DNA of 64,000 bases from CAYNWK01 sp964400875 (GTDB lineage: Bacteria > Chloroflexota > Anaerolineae > Anaerolineales > UBA4823). The notes under the pieces are model-generated. The model ran no database searches, had not been told where the DNA came from, and saw only the letters and a list, made by a program, of their open reading frames with translations. Every line of letters begins with the position of its first letter. Position 1 is the first letter of the stretch. This document shows, in pieces, positions 34,038 to 43,938 of this stretch. The position numbers and the translations under genes were made by a program. The stretch is from positions 1-64,000 of the forward strand of contig CAYNWK010000002.1 of assembly GCA_964400875.1 (NCBI GenBank), read 5' to 3'.

Positions 34038-34835
34038 TCAGCTGGCGCGGTCGTCCACTTCGAACACGTCCTTATGAAGGACTCCGGCGTTGATCGCCGC
34101 CAGCTCGGGCTCCTCCTCAAAGAGGGACAGCACATCCTGCCAGGAAAAGTCGTCCCGGTTTCCGAAGTGGGAGAACAACCGGCGCACCAGCTCTAAATCT
34201 TCAGCGGTGTCTACCGTCCAGCGCAGCGACCCGCGGTCAGGCTCGTGGTTGACCACCACGACGCGAAAGCGCCCTTCTTCTTCGTACAGGTACGGCATAA
34301 CATGTTCTCTTTGGTGGGGTTGGTCGGCCTGCTCCCAGGCTTTCTCCAGGGCTTCGAACGTACAAACCTCGGTATCTAAACCGATTGGGTAAGTGCGTTT
34401 CCAGGGGGGCGGCAGCCGGTTGGCAGCGAAATCCCGGAGCGGCGTATCGTTGCCCATGCGCTCGAGATCAGCCGGCTTGCGCCCGTAAAGCGCTGCTACC
34501 GTGATGTCGATCACGTCGGGGTCGATCAGCGGACAATCCGCCGTAATGCGCACGATTACCCTGGCGTCGAACTGGCGGGCCGCCTGGTAATAGCGGTCCA
34601 GCACGTCGGTGGCGCTGCCGCGAACATAGGGGTAACCGCGCGAGGAGCATAATTCCGCTGTGGGATCGTCCCCCGGATCCGTGGTTGTCGCCACGACAAC
34701 CTGGTCTACCCAGCGAGCTCGTTGGGTCCTTTGATAAACCCGCACAAGCATGGGCTCTCCTCCGATATCGAGCAGCACTTTATCCGGCAGCCTGCTGGAG
34801 GCCATGCGCGCCTGAATGATGGCGACTCTCTTCAT
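34038..34835 (-). CDS. SpsF-like cytidylyltransferase
   Basis: 265 residues. IIQARMASSRLPDKVLLDIGG at residues 6-26 is the SpsF/NeuA-type nucleotide-binding opening. VVATTTDPGDD, VRITADCPLIDPDV and RWTVDTAEDLELVR give the acidic metal site. SpsF proteins occur with SpsE (a NeuB homologue) in Bacillus spore-coat sugar clusters. Here the NeuB-like gene at 35980 and pseB at 38036 are in the same unit. It is the third CMP-sugar synthetase homologue and probably serves that NeuB. Confidence 0.82.
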   Translation of the reverse strand: MKRVAIIQARMASSRLPDKVLLDIGGEPMLVRVYQRTQRARWVDQVVVATTTDPGDDPTAELCSSRGYPYVRGSATDVLDRYYQAARQFDARVIVRITADCPLIDPDVIDITVAALYGRKPADLERMGNDTPLRDFAANRLPPPWKRTYPIGLDTEVCTFEALEKAWEQADQPHQREHVMPYLYEEEGRFRVVVVNHEPDRGSLRWTVDTAEDLELVRRLFSHFGNRDDFSWQDVLSLFEEEPELAAINAGVLHKDVFEVDDRAS

Positions 34836-34880
34836 CTTTTGCCCTTTATCTTGAACCCCTTGCCAAGCATCGGTCGTCGA

Positions 34881-35975
34881 TTAGCGGTTGGTATGTTTGA
34901 TCGCCAGCTGGTATGCGTCTAATAACTGCGGAAAATTCGCCCGCCAATCGGCGCGGCGTTCAACCAGAACCCGGGCGGCGCGCCCCATAGCTGGCAGCTG
35001 GCTGCGCTGGTCCAGCGCCGTGTTTAAAGCCTGCGCCAGGCCGGTAACGTCGCCGTCAGTGAACAGCCAACCGTGAACGCCCGGCTCCACCCATTCCCGG
35101 TTGCCAGGGATGTCCGAGACCAGCGCTGGGCGACCACAAGCCATCGCTTCCAAAAGAGATATCGAGGAACCATCGCTGTGCGAGGCGCTGACGTACAAGG
35201 TTGCAGAACGGTAGAAGCGCGGCAGATCTGCCCGGCGCGACTGACCAGGAAAACTTACCCGCTCCAGCACCCCATCGCCCTGGAAGATCTTCCGCAAGGC
35301 GCCGGCCTGCGAACCGTTGCCCAGCATCGTCAAGCGAACTTCCGGGTAGACCCGCGCCAGGCGGACGAACGCCCTTGCGATGAGCTCCACCCCGTAAATC
35401 GGCTCCCAGCTGCGCGTGGATAACAGGCGAAAAGCGCTATTCTCACCCCCTTCCCCCGGGGAAAAATGCTCGATATCCACGCCCCACGGGAAGGTGACGA
35501 TGCGATGGTCCGGCATGCCGTAGAAAACTGCCAGCTTGCGGATGGTGTCGCAATCCCCCACCATGGCTGCGCTGCGCGCCAGCGTAAAGCGAGTCGCCCA
35601 GGTCCACAATGCGTTGCGGTGGGCGTCGTGCAGCAGATCGTAGCCCCAGGAGGCGCTGACCAGGGGCCGGAAACCGCTCAACGCGACCAGGAAGGCAGCC
35701 CGCTGGATCGGACCAGCCTGGATCAAGTCCGGATGGACCTCCCGGATGACCCGTTTCAAGTCGCCGAGCAGGCGCAGCCCATCTCCGAAACCAACAGGGC
35801 CGCAACCTCCGGCCCATTCGACCTGGCATACTCGTTCGGGCAGAGGCCGGTCTTCCAGTTGGTGCGGACGCCGCTCTAAGCGCAGGTAGAAGATTTCGTG
35901 TTCGGTCTTCGCCAGCGCCGATAAAAAACGATAATCGTGGGGCGTGTAATCCCGTGAAAAGTATAGAACGCGCAG
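34881..35975 (-). CDS. glycosyltransferase family 4 with probable CTG start
   Basis: Retaining GT-B transferase. The C-terminal donor half is clear: RLLSTRSWEPIYGVELIARA, LPRFYRSATLYVSASHSDGS, SISLLEAMACGRPALVSD. The first standard start (TTG at 35759) would remove the whole beginning of the N-terminal domain. The same frame continues open upstream and encodes VLYFSRDYTPHDYRFLSALA, a classic GT4 opening, with no ATG, GTG or TTG in that stretch. A CTG at 35975 lies nine bases after GGGAG and two codons before this opening. I use it, giving 364 residues. A frameshift or sequence error near the NeuB stop is the alternative. Confidence 0.7.
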   Translation of the reverse strand: MRVLYFSRDYTPHDYRFLSALAKTEHEIFYLRLERRPHQLEDRPLPERVCQVEWAGGCGPVGFGDGLRLLGDLKRVIREVHPDLIQAGPIQRAAFLVALSGFRPLVSASWGYDLLHDAHRNALWTWATRFTLARSAAMVGDCDTIRKLAVFYGMPDHRIVTFPWGVDIEHFSPGEGGENSAFRLLSTRSWEPIYGVELIARAFVRLARVYPEVRLTMLGNGSQAGALRKIFQGDGVLERVSFPGQSRRADLPRFYRSATLYVSASHSDGSSISLLEAMACGRPALVSDIPGNREWVEPGVHGWLFTDGDVTGLAQALNTALDQRSQLPAMGRAARVLVERRADWRANFPQLLDAYQLAIKHTNR

Positions 35976-35979
35976 AAGA

Positions 35980-37047
35980 TCAGGCTCCCACGTCCGTCCA
36001 GCGCAGCTCTTTCCCGACCGGCAGGTCCTGCAGCGCCTTACAGCCGATCACAGCTTCGATCTGCGGAGGGGTGATCGCCCCCGGCGTAGCTGGACGCAGC
36101 ACGGTGATCATCTCCCGGGTTAAGCTTTCCCCGGCAGCGATGTCGCGGGCGGCGCGCAAACAGCGGCGCTGGACCACCACCGTGTCCCGCTCATTCTCGG
36201 CGACGACTTTATCCGCCGAGCCCAGCGCGCGTTCCAGTTCACGTGTGCGGCCAACCATGTCCCGCCAGGTCTTCGGGGTCATCGAAAAGGGATGATCGGG
36301 ACCTACGCGGTCGTTATCGTCAGTGAAGTGCTTTTCGACGACACGCGCTCCCAAGGCGACCGCGCCCAGCACGGTCGCGTGCCCAAAGGTGTGATCGGAG
36401 AGGCCCAGGACGACCTCTGGGAACATCGTCCGGTAGGTATCCAGCACACGCAGGTGGATGTGGTCGTAATTTTCCAGGCTGGCGGTGTAGTTCGTGTTGC
36501 ACTGCATTAAAACCAACTGTGGGTTGATCGCCAAGATAGTGTGCACGGCGCGCTGTACCTCGCCAATGTTCGAAGCGCCGGTCGCCAGCATCACCGGTTT
36601 GCCTTTCCGAGCAATATGCTCGAGGGCTTCCAGCCAAGTGATGTCGCCGGAGCCGATTTTGTAGACCAGGACGTGCGGATCGAGCATATCGATCGCTTCG
36701 AAATCGTAAGGCGTGGAGAAATAATCGATGCCGACTCGCTCGCATTCCTCTTTCAGGATGGGGGTCCATTCAAAGGGTATCGAGGCGTCGGCGTACACCT
36801 CGAAGACAGGCTTCTTCCAGCTGGATTGGTGGGAAAGCTGCCCCCCGAGCGATCGAAAGCCGTAATCGGAAACGATCTCTGGAGCGCGAAAGTTCTGGAA
36901 CTTCGCCGCGTCCGCACCGGCTTCTTTGGCCAGCCGGACGAGCAGCTTAGCCCGTTCGAGCTCGCCATCGTGGTTGGCTGAGATATCGGCGATAAAGTAA
37001 GTCGGGTGATTTTCACCAATGGTGTGGCTGCCGAAATGAATCTCCAT
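35980..37047 (-). CDS. NeuB/SpsE-family nonulosonate synthase
   Basis: 355 residues with the normal two-domain plan. The barrel has FIADISANHDGELERA, AAKFQNF, TGASNIGEV, QCNTNYTA, GLSDHTFGHAT and EKHFTDDNDRVGPDH. The SAF domain (about 290-350) ends with GKELRWTDVGA. It condenses PEP with an aldose to make a 3-deoxy-nonulosonate or related acid. Its active-site details differ from the 16667-18589 fusion, which suggests a different substrate. It is paired with an SpsF-like cytidylyltransferase and PseB. Confidence 0.86.
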   Translation of the reverse strand: MEIHFGSHTIGENHPTYFIADISANHDGELERAKLLVRLAKEAGADAAKFQNFRAPEIVSDYGFRSLGGQLSHQSSWKKPVFEVYADASIPFEWTPILKEECERVGIDYFSTPYDFEAIDMLDPHVLVYKIGSGDITWLEALEHIARKGKPVMLATGASNIGEVQRAVHTILAINPQLVLMQCNTNYTASLENYDHIHLRVLDTYRTMFPEVVLGLSDHTFGHATVLGAVALGARVVEKHFTDDNDRVGPDHPFSMTPKTWRDMVGRTRELERALGSADKVVAENERDTVVVQRRCLRAARDIAAGESLTREMITVLRPATPGAITPPQIEAVIGCKALQDLPVGKELRWTDVGA

Positions 37048-37048
37048 A

Positions 37049-37111
37049 TGTGGATAACCTTGTGGAAAACTTGTGGAGGACGAAAAAAGATAGTGTAGAA
37101 ACTGTGGATAA
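37049..37111 (+). promoter_or_regulatory. cluster of four DnaA-box-like 9-mers
   Basis: TGTGGATAA occurs at 37049-37057 and again at 37103-37111 (both perfect DnaA boxes, TTATCCACA on the other strand). Between them lie TGTGGAAAA (37061-37069) and TGTGGAGGA (37072-37080). All four have the same orientation. They fill the gap between the NeuB-like start and the rmlD-like stop. No dnaA or dnaN gene is near and gene direction does not change, so a chromosomal origin is unlikely. Confidence 0.55.
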
Positions 37112-37115
37112 TTCG

Positions 37116-38039
37116 CTAGTTTTCCTGAGCCAGAGACCGTAAAAACTGCGGATAACCGGCTCGCTCCTGCTTGTACAGGCGCTCGATACCCTCTCGCCAG
37201 GTGGGCAGCGGACCGTGTAGATCGTCAACCAGGCGATCTATTCGCATGGTCAGGCGCGGCGAGCGGGCGACCTGTAAACCTGAACGCTCTACTTCAACGG
37301 GCTCGATCAAGCCTTCGTCGAACCCAAAACGGTTCGCGATCGCAAGCCCGAAATCGTGCTTGCTGGTGCAGGTTGGGCTGAAAACGTGATACAGCCCGCT
37401 CAACCCCGCCGCCAGCATCCGTATGAAAACCTGGGCTAAATCGTTGACCAGCAGGGGACAAAAGTAGACATCGGTGAAACCCATCACCGGACGCCCGGCG
37501 AGCAGGTTGTAATAGAAGAACTCAGCCAGGCTGCGTTTGCCGCTCAGGCTCCAGCCGAACAGGTTTACCCGGGCGATAAGCGCCTGCGGGTTGGCCTGGG
37601 CCACCGCGCGCTCCCCCGCCAACTTGGTCCGCCCGTAAACGCTCAATGGGTTGGGCAGGTCCTCCTCGGTGTATTCGCCTTTTTGCCCGTCGAAGACCGC
37701 GTCTGTAGAGAGATGCAGCAGGCGCGCTCCGCCCCTGGCGACATGGCTGGCCAGATTTCCAGGGAATTCTGTATTCAGTTTCGCCGCCAGCGCCGGTCGC
37801 TTCTCACAGATATCCACCAGCGCCAGCGCGGCGCAGTTGATCACCCAGTCGGGCTGGGTCCGTTCCAAAAGCCGCTCGATTGCGCCGGGCGCAAGCAGAT
37901 CAGTCCGGAGCACCGAGAAGGAGGGGGGGGCAATCGGATGGTCCTTTACCGTGCCGTAAACTTCGTGGTTCTCGGCTGCTTCGAGCGCTAAGCTCAACCC
38001 GAGCAAGCCGCTGGCGCCGGTAACTAGGATTCGACTCAA
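37116..38039 (-). CDS. RmlD-like NAD(P)-dependent sugar reductase
   Basis: About 308 residues from the TTG at 38039, whose TTGA overlaps the pseB stop; it opens RILVTGASGLLGLSLALE. HLSTDAVFDGQKGEY and YGRTKLAGERAV (Tyr-x3-Lys) match RmlD-type 4-keto reductases, but the rest diverges from the rml-cluster enzyme. Coupled to pseB, it may reduce the keto sugar that PseB makes, in the manner of CapF/FnlB, which would give a 2-acetamido-2,6-dideoxy sugar rather than, or as well as, a nonulosonate precursor. Confidence 0.8.
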   Translation of the reverse strand: MSRILVTGASGLLGLSLALEAAENHEVYGTVKDHPIAPPSFSVLRTDLLAPGAIERLLERTQPDWVINCAALALVDICEKRPALAAKLNTEFPGNLASHVARGGARLLHLSTDAVFDGQKGEYTEEDLPNPLSVYGRTKLAGERAVAQANPQALIARVNLFGWSLSGKRSLAEFFYYNLLAGRPVMGFTDVYFCPLLVNDLAQVFIRMLAAGLSGLYHVFSPTCTSKHDFGLAIANRFGFDEGLIEPVEVERSGLQVARSPRLTMRIDRLVDDLHGPLPTWREGIERLYKQERAGYPQFLRSLAQEN

Positions 38040-39040
38040 CCCAATTGTCCCTGCAGAAACTCGGTTTCGATCGGTGCGATCATCTCTTTTATCTGGCCCA
38101 GGCTCAACCACTGCGGGTTGGTATCGCTGCCGTAGCGAAAACCTTCCGGAAGCGGTCGGCCCTGGTAGTGCAGGTCGCGCTGCCACAAAGTAGCGGTGGG
38201 CGTGACCACATACATATCTTCGCGCTCCAACGTGGAGCGGGCCTCATCCTCGTGGATCAACACTTCGTGCAGTTTCTCGCCGGGCCGGATGCCGATCACT
38301 TCGAGTGCTGCTTTAGGGGCGATCACCTGGGCCAGATCCGTGAGCTTCGTGCTGGGGATCTTCGGTACGAACACCTCCCCGCCGAGCATCTCGTCCAGGC
38401 AGCGGATGACGAAGCGGACACCCTGTTCCAACGTCAGCCAGAAGCGAGTCATGCGCTCGTCGGTGATGGTTAGTTTACCGTTCTGGCGCTGCTTGAGGAA
38501 CACCGGGATTACGCTCCCCCGGCTGCCTACCACGTTGCCATAGCGCACGCAGCTGAAACGAGTGTTCCCTCCGGCGGCGTAGGAATTGCTCTGCACGAAG
38601 AGCTTCTCGGCTGCCAGTTTCGTGGCGCCGTACAAATTGACCGGGTTGACGGCCTTATCCGTGCTCAGGGCCAACACGCGCTTTACTTCGGTATCCAGCG
38701 CCGCTTCGATGACGTTGCTGCTGCCCAGGATGTTGGTTTTGATCGCTTCCATCGGATTGTACTCGCAGGCCGGGACCTGTTTGAGCGCCGCGGCGTGCAC
38801 AACGATATCGACGCCGTTCATCGCCCGGCGCAATCGGGTGACGTCGCGCACATCACCGATGAAATAGCGCAGATCGGGATGATCGAAGCCGCTGGTTCGC
38901 ATCTCGTGCTGCTTCAGTTCGTCCCGGCTGAAGACGATCACTTTCGCCGGGTGGTACTCGTCCAGCATGATCTCGACAAACTTCTTGCCGAAAGAACCCG
39001 TGCCGCCCGTGACTAGAATCACCTGTTCGTTCCAGATCAT
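38036..39040 (-). CDS. pseB: UDP-N-acetylglucosamine 4,6-dehydratase (inverting), PseB-like
   Basis: 334 residues. LVTGGTGSFGKKFVEIML (NAD site), VVHAAALKQVPACEYNP, STDKAVNPVNLYGATKLAAEKLF (catalytic Thr-Asp-Lys and Tyr-x3-Lys) and CVRYGNVVGSRGSVIPVF are the PseB signature. It removes water from UDP-GlcNAc and inverts C5, the first step to pseudaminic acid. The usual next genes, PseC aminotransferase and PseH acetyltransferase, are absent from the window. Its own promoter can be seen upstream. The substrate could differ slightly, but the family call is firm. Confidence 0.88.
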   Translation of the reverse strand: MIWNEQVILVTGGTGSFGKKFVEIMLDEYHPAKVIVFSRDELKQHEMRTSGFDHPDLRYFIGDVRDVTRLRRAMNGVDIVVHAAALKQVPACEYNPMEAIKTNILGSSNVIEAALDTEVKRVLALSTDKAVNPVNLYGATKLAAEKLFVQSNSYAAGGNTRFSCVRYGNVVGSRGSVIPVFLKQRQNGKLTITDERMTRFWLTLEQGVRFVIRCLDEMLGGEVFVPKIPSTKLTDLAQVIAPKAALEVIGIRPGEKLHEVLIHEDEARSTLEREDMYVVTPTATLWQRDLHYQGRPLPEGFRYGSDTNPQWLSLGQIKEMIAPIETEFLQGQLG

Positions 39041-39087
39041 AAACCCATCATCCTTGCTCCCGTCCGACGGTAAGCAAAACGAGCCGT

Positions 39088-39116
39088 ATTATAAGGGAAT
39101 TCGCTCAACCTGTTGA
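39088..39116 (-). promoter_or_regulatory. promoter for the pseB unit
   Basis: On the minus strand TCAACA (39111-39116) and a perfect TATAAT (39088-39093) are 17 bases apart, about 48 bases before the pseB start. The gap of 165 bases between pseB and the methyltransferase gene is one of the larger ones here. Confidence 0.6.
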
Positions 39117-39205
39117 TACCAATGACAGCTTTCCTCAAACAGTCGTCGCAAAGCCCAACCCAGACAAGGGTGCTGCAACGCATACGATCGCACCACCTTT
39201 CTCGC

Positions 39206-40090
39206 TCAACTCCCATTCGTTTCCTTGCGGAGCACGAGTAAGGGGTATTGTCCCTGCTCACCGAAGAAGCCCGGAAAACGTTCCTCGAGCCCGTACAACA
39301 CGCGTAGCCAGAGCCGCCCGCCCAGGCGAGGGTGAATCAACACCCGCAAGAAGCGCACGCTGACGCTGCGCCAGACCCGGATCTCTACCGGCATGCGCGC
39401 TCCGAGTTCTTGCTTGACCCAAAGCGCGTCGTGACGGTTGATGAAGGTGCCTTTGGGTTGTTTTGCCTTTTGCTTCTGCTCTGGGGAATGCCCCTCGTCT
39501 TCATCCGGGTCCGATGGCTTTGGCTGGCGGGACAGGCGCGCAGCCAGGCGTCTAGCCAGCTGCGCCAGACGAATGAACGGCGCTGCCAGGGTCATCAAGG
39601 TCGAATTCGGCCAGCCGTTAACCACCACGGCTGAGCAGCCGGGTGCCAGCACCCGGTACAGGCCGGCGAAGGCGTTGAGATGCTCCTCTTCCGGGAGATG
39701 ATGAATGGTGTGCAGGGATACGACCCCATCGAAGGTATCCATTTTGAAGGGCAGGTTGGCGATGTCGGCCACGACGAACAGGCCGTGATCGCCGATCCGC
39801 TGCCGGGCTTCTCTCAAGGCCACGATCGAGATATCCGCGCACACCCGGCGCCGGTAACCACGTGAATAGTCGAGGTATTCCGGATACTGGATCGGCCCGG
39901 AACCGGCATCCAGTAGGTAGTTTCCGCTGGGTTTCAAGTAGCGGCTGACCCGCAGATGGCACCGGTGGATATAGTCTCGGGAGACCAGGCGCAGATCCTC
40001 GTAGCGCGCGTTTTGGTAAATGCCCTCGCCGACCTCCTGCCAGCCGACCCGATCGTAAAACTCGCGCACCTGCTGTTTAATCGCCGTCAT
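39206..40090 (-). CDS. SAM-dependent methyltransferase
   Basis: About 294 residues from the ATG at 40090, selected because GAGG lies five bases before it; two in-frame ATGs further upstream are weaker. YLLDAGSGPIQYPEYLDYS is the SAM-binding loop, VCADISIVALREARQRI the next strand, and VVSLHTIHHLPEEEHLNAFAGL the post-loop typical of Methyltransf_11. An inserted charged stretch (KPSDPDEDEGHSPEQKQKAK) precedes a basic tail. The start overlaps the end of the upstream capsule-type gene. Likely a glycan or lipid methylase. Confidence 0.8.
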   Translation of the reverse strand: MTAIKQQVREFYDRVGWQEVGEGIYQNARYEDLRLVSRDYIHRCHLRVSRYLKPSGNYLLDAGSGPIQYPEYLDYSRGYRRRVCADISIVALREARQRIGDHGLFVVADIANLPFKMDTFDGVVSLHTIHHLPEEEHLNAFAGLYRVLAPGCSAVVVNGWPNSTLMTLAAPFIRLAQLARRLAARLSRQPKPSDPDEDEGHSPEQKQKAKQPKGTFINRHDALWVKQELGARMPVEIRVWRSVSVRFLRVLIHPRLGGRLWLRVLYGLEERFPGFFGEQGQYPLLVLRKETNGS

Positions 40091-40097
40091 CCCAGCC

Positions 40098-41750
40098 TCA
40101 CCGCTCATCGACCTCACGCGCCAGGAATTTTTCCCCTGGTAAGTACCCGGACCAATCGACCGGTTCTCCAGTCAGGTAGCGGAAGGTATTGCCGAAGAGA
40201 GCCCGGCCCTCCGCAGAAAGCACCCGATCCAGCGGCCAAACTTTCGCATCCTCCCACAAATGCACGATATGCCAGGGGAAAGGGTGCGGGTACTCGAAGA
40301 AGAACCGGTAGGCGTACTCCCAGGCGCGCGCCACCTGTGCATCGGCAAGGCGGTATGCCTCTGGATCGCCGCAAACCCGGTCGAGGGTAGCGAAATACTC
40401 CTCCCAGGAGGTCGGGTCCAGGGTGAAACCTTTACCCCGATAATGAGTCTGCCCGATGACCAGCACCGGCACGCCGAACATAGCCATCTCCAAACCGACC
40501 GTCGTGGTGTAAACCAATCCCAGATCGGCGATCTCGACCAGGTCATAAGTGTTGACCTCGGCATCGGCCGGGACAACGTGAATGTGCTCCGGCATCTCGT
40601 CCAGCTCACCGCGGATCAACCCGGCGACCGAGGGACCCTGCGTGATCAGTTCGCCCGGGTGAATGCGCGCCACCAGCTGGAACTCGGGATGCTGGCTGAA
40701 ATAAGCCACGGTACGCTTCAACCACTCGGTCATGCTGTCGCTGAACACCTGGCGACCCAGCGTCAGGCTGTCGCCGATCACGTTGGTCGCTAACAAAACG
40801 ATCGGGCGCTGATCCAGCCCGAGATCGGCGCGCGCCTGTTCTCCGCCGGCGGATGGGACCCCCTGCCAGCGCCGGGCGAAGTTCTCCCACAAGCTGCCCC
40901 GTTGGCGGGAGGCAAACAGCGTCTGCACCTGTTCCAGCTCTTCCGGCAGGAGATCGACGCCGCCGCGCTCGGACCACATCCCCGAGGTGTTTTGGCGCAT
41001 GACCTCACTATCTTGGGCAACCCAGATGCGCTCGCGTTGTTCGCCGAACTCATACGTGACCACGGGCAGCCCCAGGTAGCTCGCCATCTGGTATAGAACG
41101 CCGAACTCGAAGATGCTTCCATTGGGCACGATCACAACATCCGGATAGCGATCGGTCAATAAGCGCCAAGAGGATTGGGCGGCGGCCAGGTTGCGGTCGC
41201 GGCGCAGCTGGTACAGATGGCTTTGATGGTCAACTTCTTCGACTTGCAGCGTGTACTGCGTATCCCGCAGCGTGATTTCTTCAACCTTGCGGCGCATCGC
41301 CGCCGGGAGTTCTTCCTCTTCGCCGCTGAATTCAAGGAGTGAAGTCGCCTGGACGTGCGGCGCCAGTTCGTTGAGGATCGTTTGAGCGTACAGGTTCTGG
41401 CGGCGCAGGTCAAACCGTTTGATCGGGTCCTGCCAGCGGCCGTAGGGTAGGAAGGCCAGCTCGACCGGGTGCCCCTGGCCGGCCAAAGCCAGCCCCAAAA
41501 TGCTGGCGTGCTCGATCCAGTAATGCAGCACGCTGAAGATCAGCACCCGCTTGCCCCGTTCGGCGGGCGGGCGGGAGCGCAGGTGTGACCTCAGCTGTCT
41601 CCGGAAAGCCGGCAGGTGTTTTTCCAACTGCTCCAACTTAAAATTGCTCTTGAGCGGCTGCCCATGCTGGCGCAGGTACCAGTAAAGCTCCGCAGTAAGC
41701 GGCAGGTCGCCCAGGAGCTCCTTCAGGTCGTCTTTCTTAATCAATCCCAT
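40098..41750 (-). CDS. capsule-type GT-B glycosyltransferase
   Basis: 550 residues. The C-terminal half shows VLLATNVIGDSLTLG, LVARIHPGELITQGP, YDLVEIADLGLVYTTTVGLEMAMFGVPVLVIG, the same layout as in the 14906-16633 product and as in capsule transferases of the KpsS/Kdo-transferase type. The N-terminal half has RVLIFSVLHYWIEHASILGLALAGQGHPVELAF, a GT-B Rossmann opening. No membrane segment. It follows the ABC exporter genes, where capsule-initiating or chain-extending enzymes often lie. Donor unknown. Confidence 0.66.
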   Translation of the reverse strand: MGLIKKDDLKELLGDLPLTAELYWYLRQHGQPLKSNFKLEQLEKHLPAFRRQLRSHLRSRPPAERGKRVLIFSVLHYWIEHASILGLALAGQGHPVELAFLPYGRWQDPIKRFDLRRQNLYAQTILNELAPHVQATSLLEFSGEEEELPAAMRRKVEEITLRDTQYTLQVEEVDHQSHLYQLRRDRNLAAAQSSWRLLTDRYPDVVIVPNGSIFEFGVLYQMASYLGLPVVTYEFGEQRERIWVAQDSEVMRQNTSGMWSERGGVDLLPEELEQVQTLFASRQRGSLWENFARRWQGVPSAGGEQARADLGLDQRPIVLLATNVIGDSLTLGRQVFSDSMTEWLKRTVAYFSQHPEFQLVARIHPGELITQGPSVAGLIRGELDEMPEHIHVVPADAEVNTYDLVEIADLGLVYTTTVGLEMAMFGVPVLVIGQTHYRGKGFTLDPTSWEEYFATLDRVCGDPEAYRLADAQVARAWEYAYRFFFEYPHPFPWHIVHLWEDAKVWPLDRVLSAEGRALFGNTFRYLTGEPVDWSGYLPGEKFLAREVDER

Positions 41751-41794
41751 CGTGTAATTTGCAAATTGCTATCCGATCGGCTCAAAGCCGGCGG

Positions 41795-43081
<1,287 letters not shown>

Positions 43082-43086
43082 CGGAC

Positions 43087-43938
43087 TTACACCATATCCG
43101 CGAAGCTGCGTTCCATACGGCGGAAGTAAATCAGCCCGCTGATCAGCAAGAGCATGGCAATCAGGGCGGAAACTGCAACGACCGGACCCGGTTGGTTTGC
43201 GCTGCCAAACAGCGCCCAACGAAAACCTTCCACCACGCCAACCATGGGATTGAGCGCGTAAAGCACTCGCCAGCGTTCCGGTACCTCATTTGCGGAGTAA
43301 ACGATTGGCGTCAAATAAAACCAGAACTGGGTCAGGAACGGGAGGATATAACCCACATCCCGGTAAATCACGTTCAAGGCTGACAACCACAAGCCAACGC
43401 CCAGCGCGGTAACGAGGGTCAACAGCAAGAACAGGGGCAGCGCCCATACTGCAGCCGTCGGTACGATATGGTAATACCACATCAAGGCGAGGAGCACGGA
43501 GAAGGCGATCACAAAATCTACCACCCCGGATAAGATAGAAGAGATCGGGATCACCAACCGGGGGAAATATACCTTCGTTATCATATTGCGGTTGATCACC
43601 AGCGAGCGCCCGGCGTCGGAGAGCGCCTTCGAAAAGAGCCCCCAAGGCAGCAGGGCGGCGTAGGAAAATACCGGATAAGGGACCTCACCGGACGAAACGC
43701 CTAACAGCCCGCCAAAAAAGACGCTGAAGACCACCATTGACAACACAGGCTGCAGGATGGCCCAGGCGGCGCCCAGCAGGGTCTGCTTGTAGCGCACCTT
43801 GATATCGCGCCAGGTGAGGAAGTAGATCAGTTCCCGATACAGCCAAAGATCCCGCAGGTTAATCGAACTCCAGCCGCGCGAGGGCCGCAGGATGATCACT
43901 TCTTCGCCGGAACCGGGGATGAGAGAAGTCTCGCTCAT
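43087..43938 (-). CDS. wzm: polysaccharide ABC exporter permease (Wzm-like)
   Basis: 283 residues from the ATG at 43938, which overlaps the fcl-like stop by one base. Six membrane helices follow a cytoplasmic N-terminus. FLTWRDIKVRYKQTLLGAAWAILQPVLSM is the ABC2-type permease signature, and VIYRDVGYILPFLTQFWFYLTPIVYS belongs to the last third. It forms the pore for the Wzt-like ATPase next to it and moves lipid-linked polysaccharide across the inner membrane. Confidence 0.93.
   Translation of the reverse strand: MSETSLIPGSGEEVIILRPSRGWSSINLRDLWLYRELIYFLTWRDIKVRYKQTLLGAAWAILQPVLSMVVFSVFFGGLLGVSSGEVPYPVFSYAALLPWGLFSKALSDAGRSLVINRNMITKVYFPRLVIPISSILSGVVDFVIAFSVLLALMWYYHIVPTAAVWALPLFLLLTLVTALGVGLWLSALNVIYRDVGYILPFLTQFWFYLTPIVYSANEVPERWRVLYALNPMVGVVEGFRWALFGSANQPGPVVAVSALIAMLLLISGLIYFRRMERSFADMV

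Noticed and set aside
37049..37111. Chromosomal replication origin
   Set aside because: DnaA-like boxes are real, but there is no dnaA, dnaN or strongly AT-rich unwinding region, and gene orientation does not change on either side. Kept only as a box cluster.
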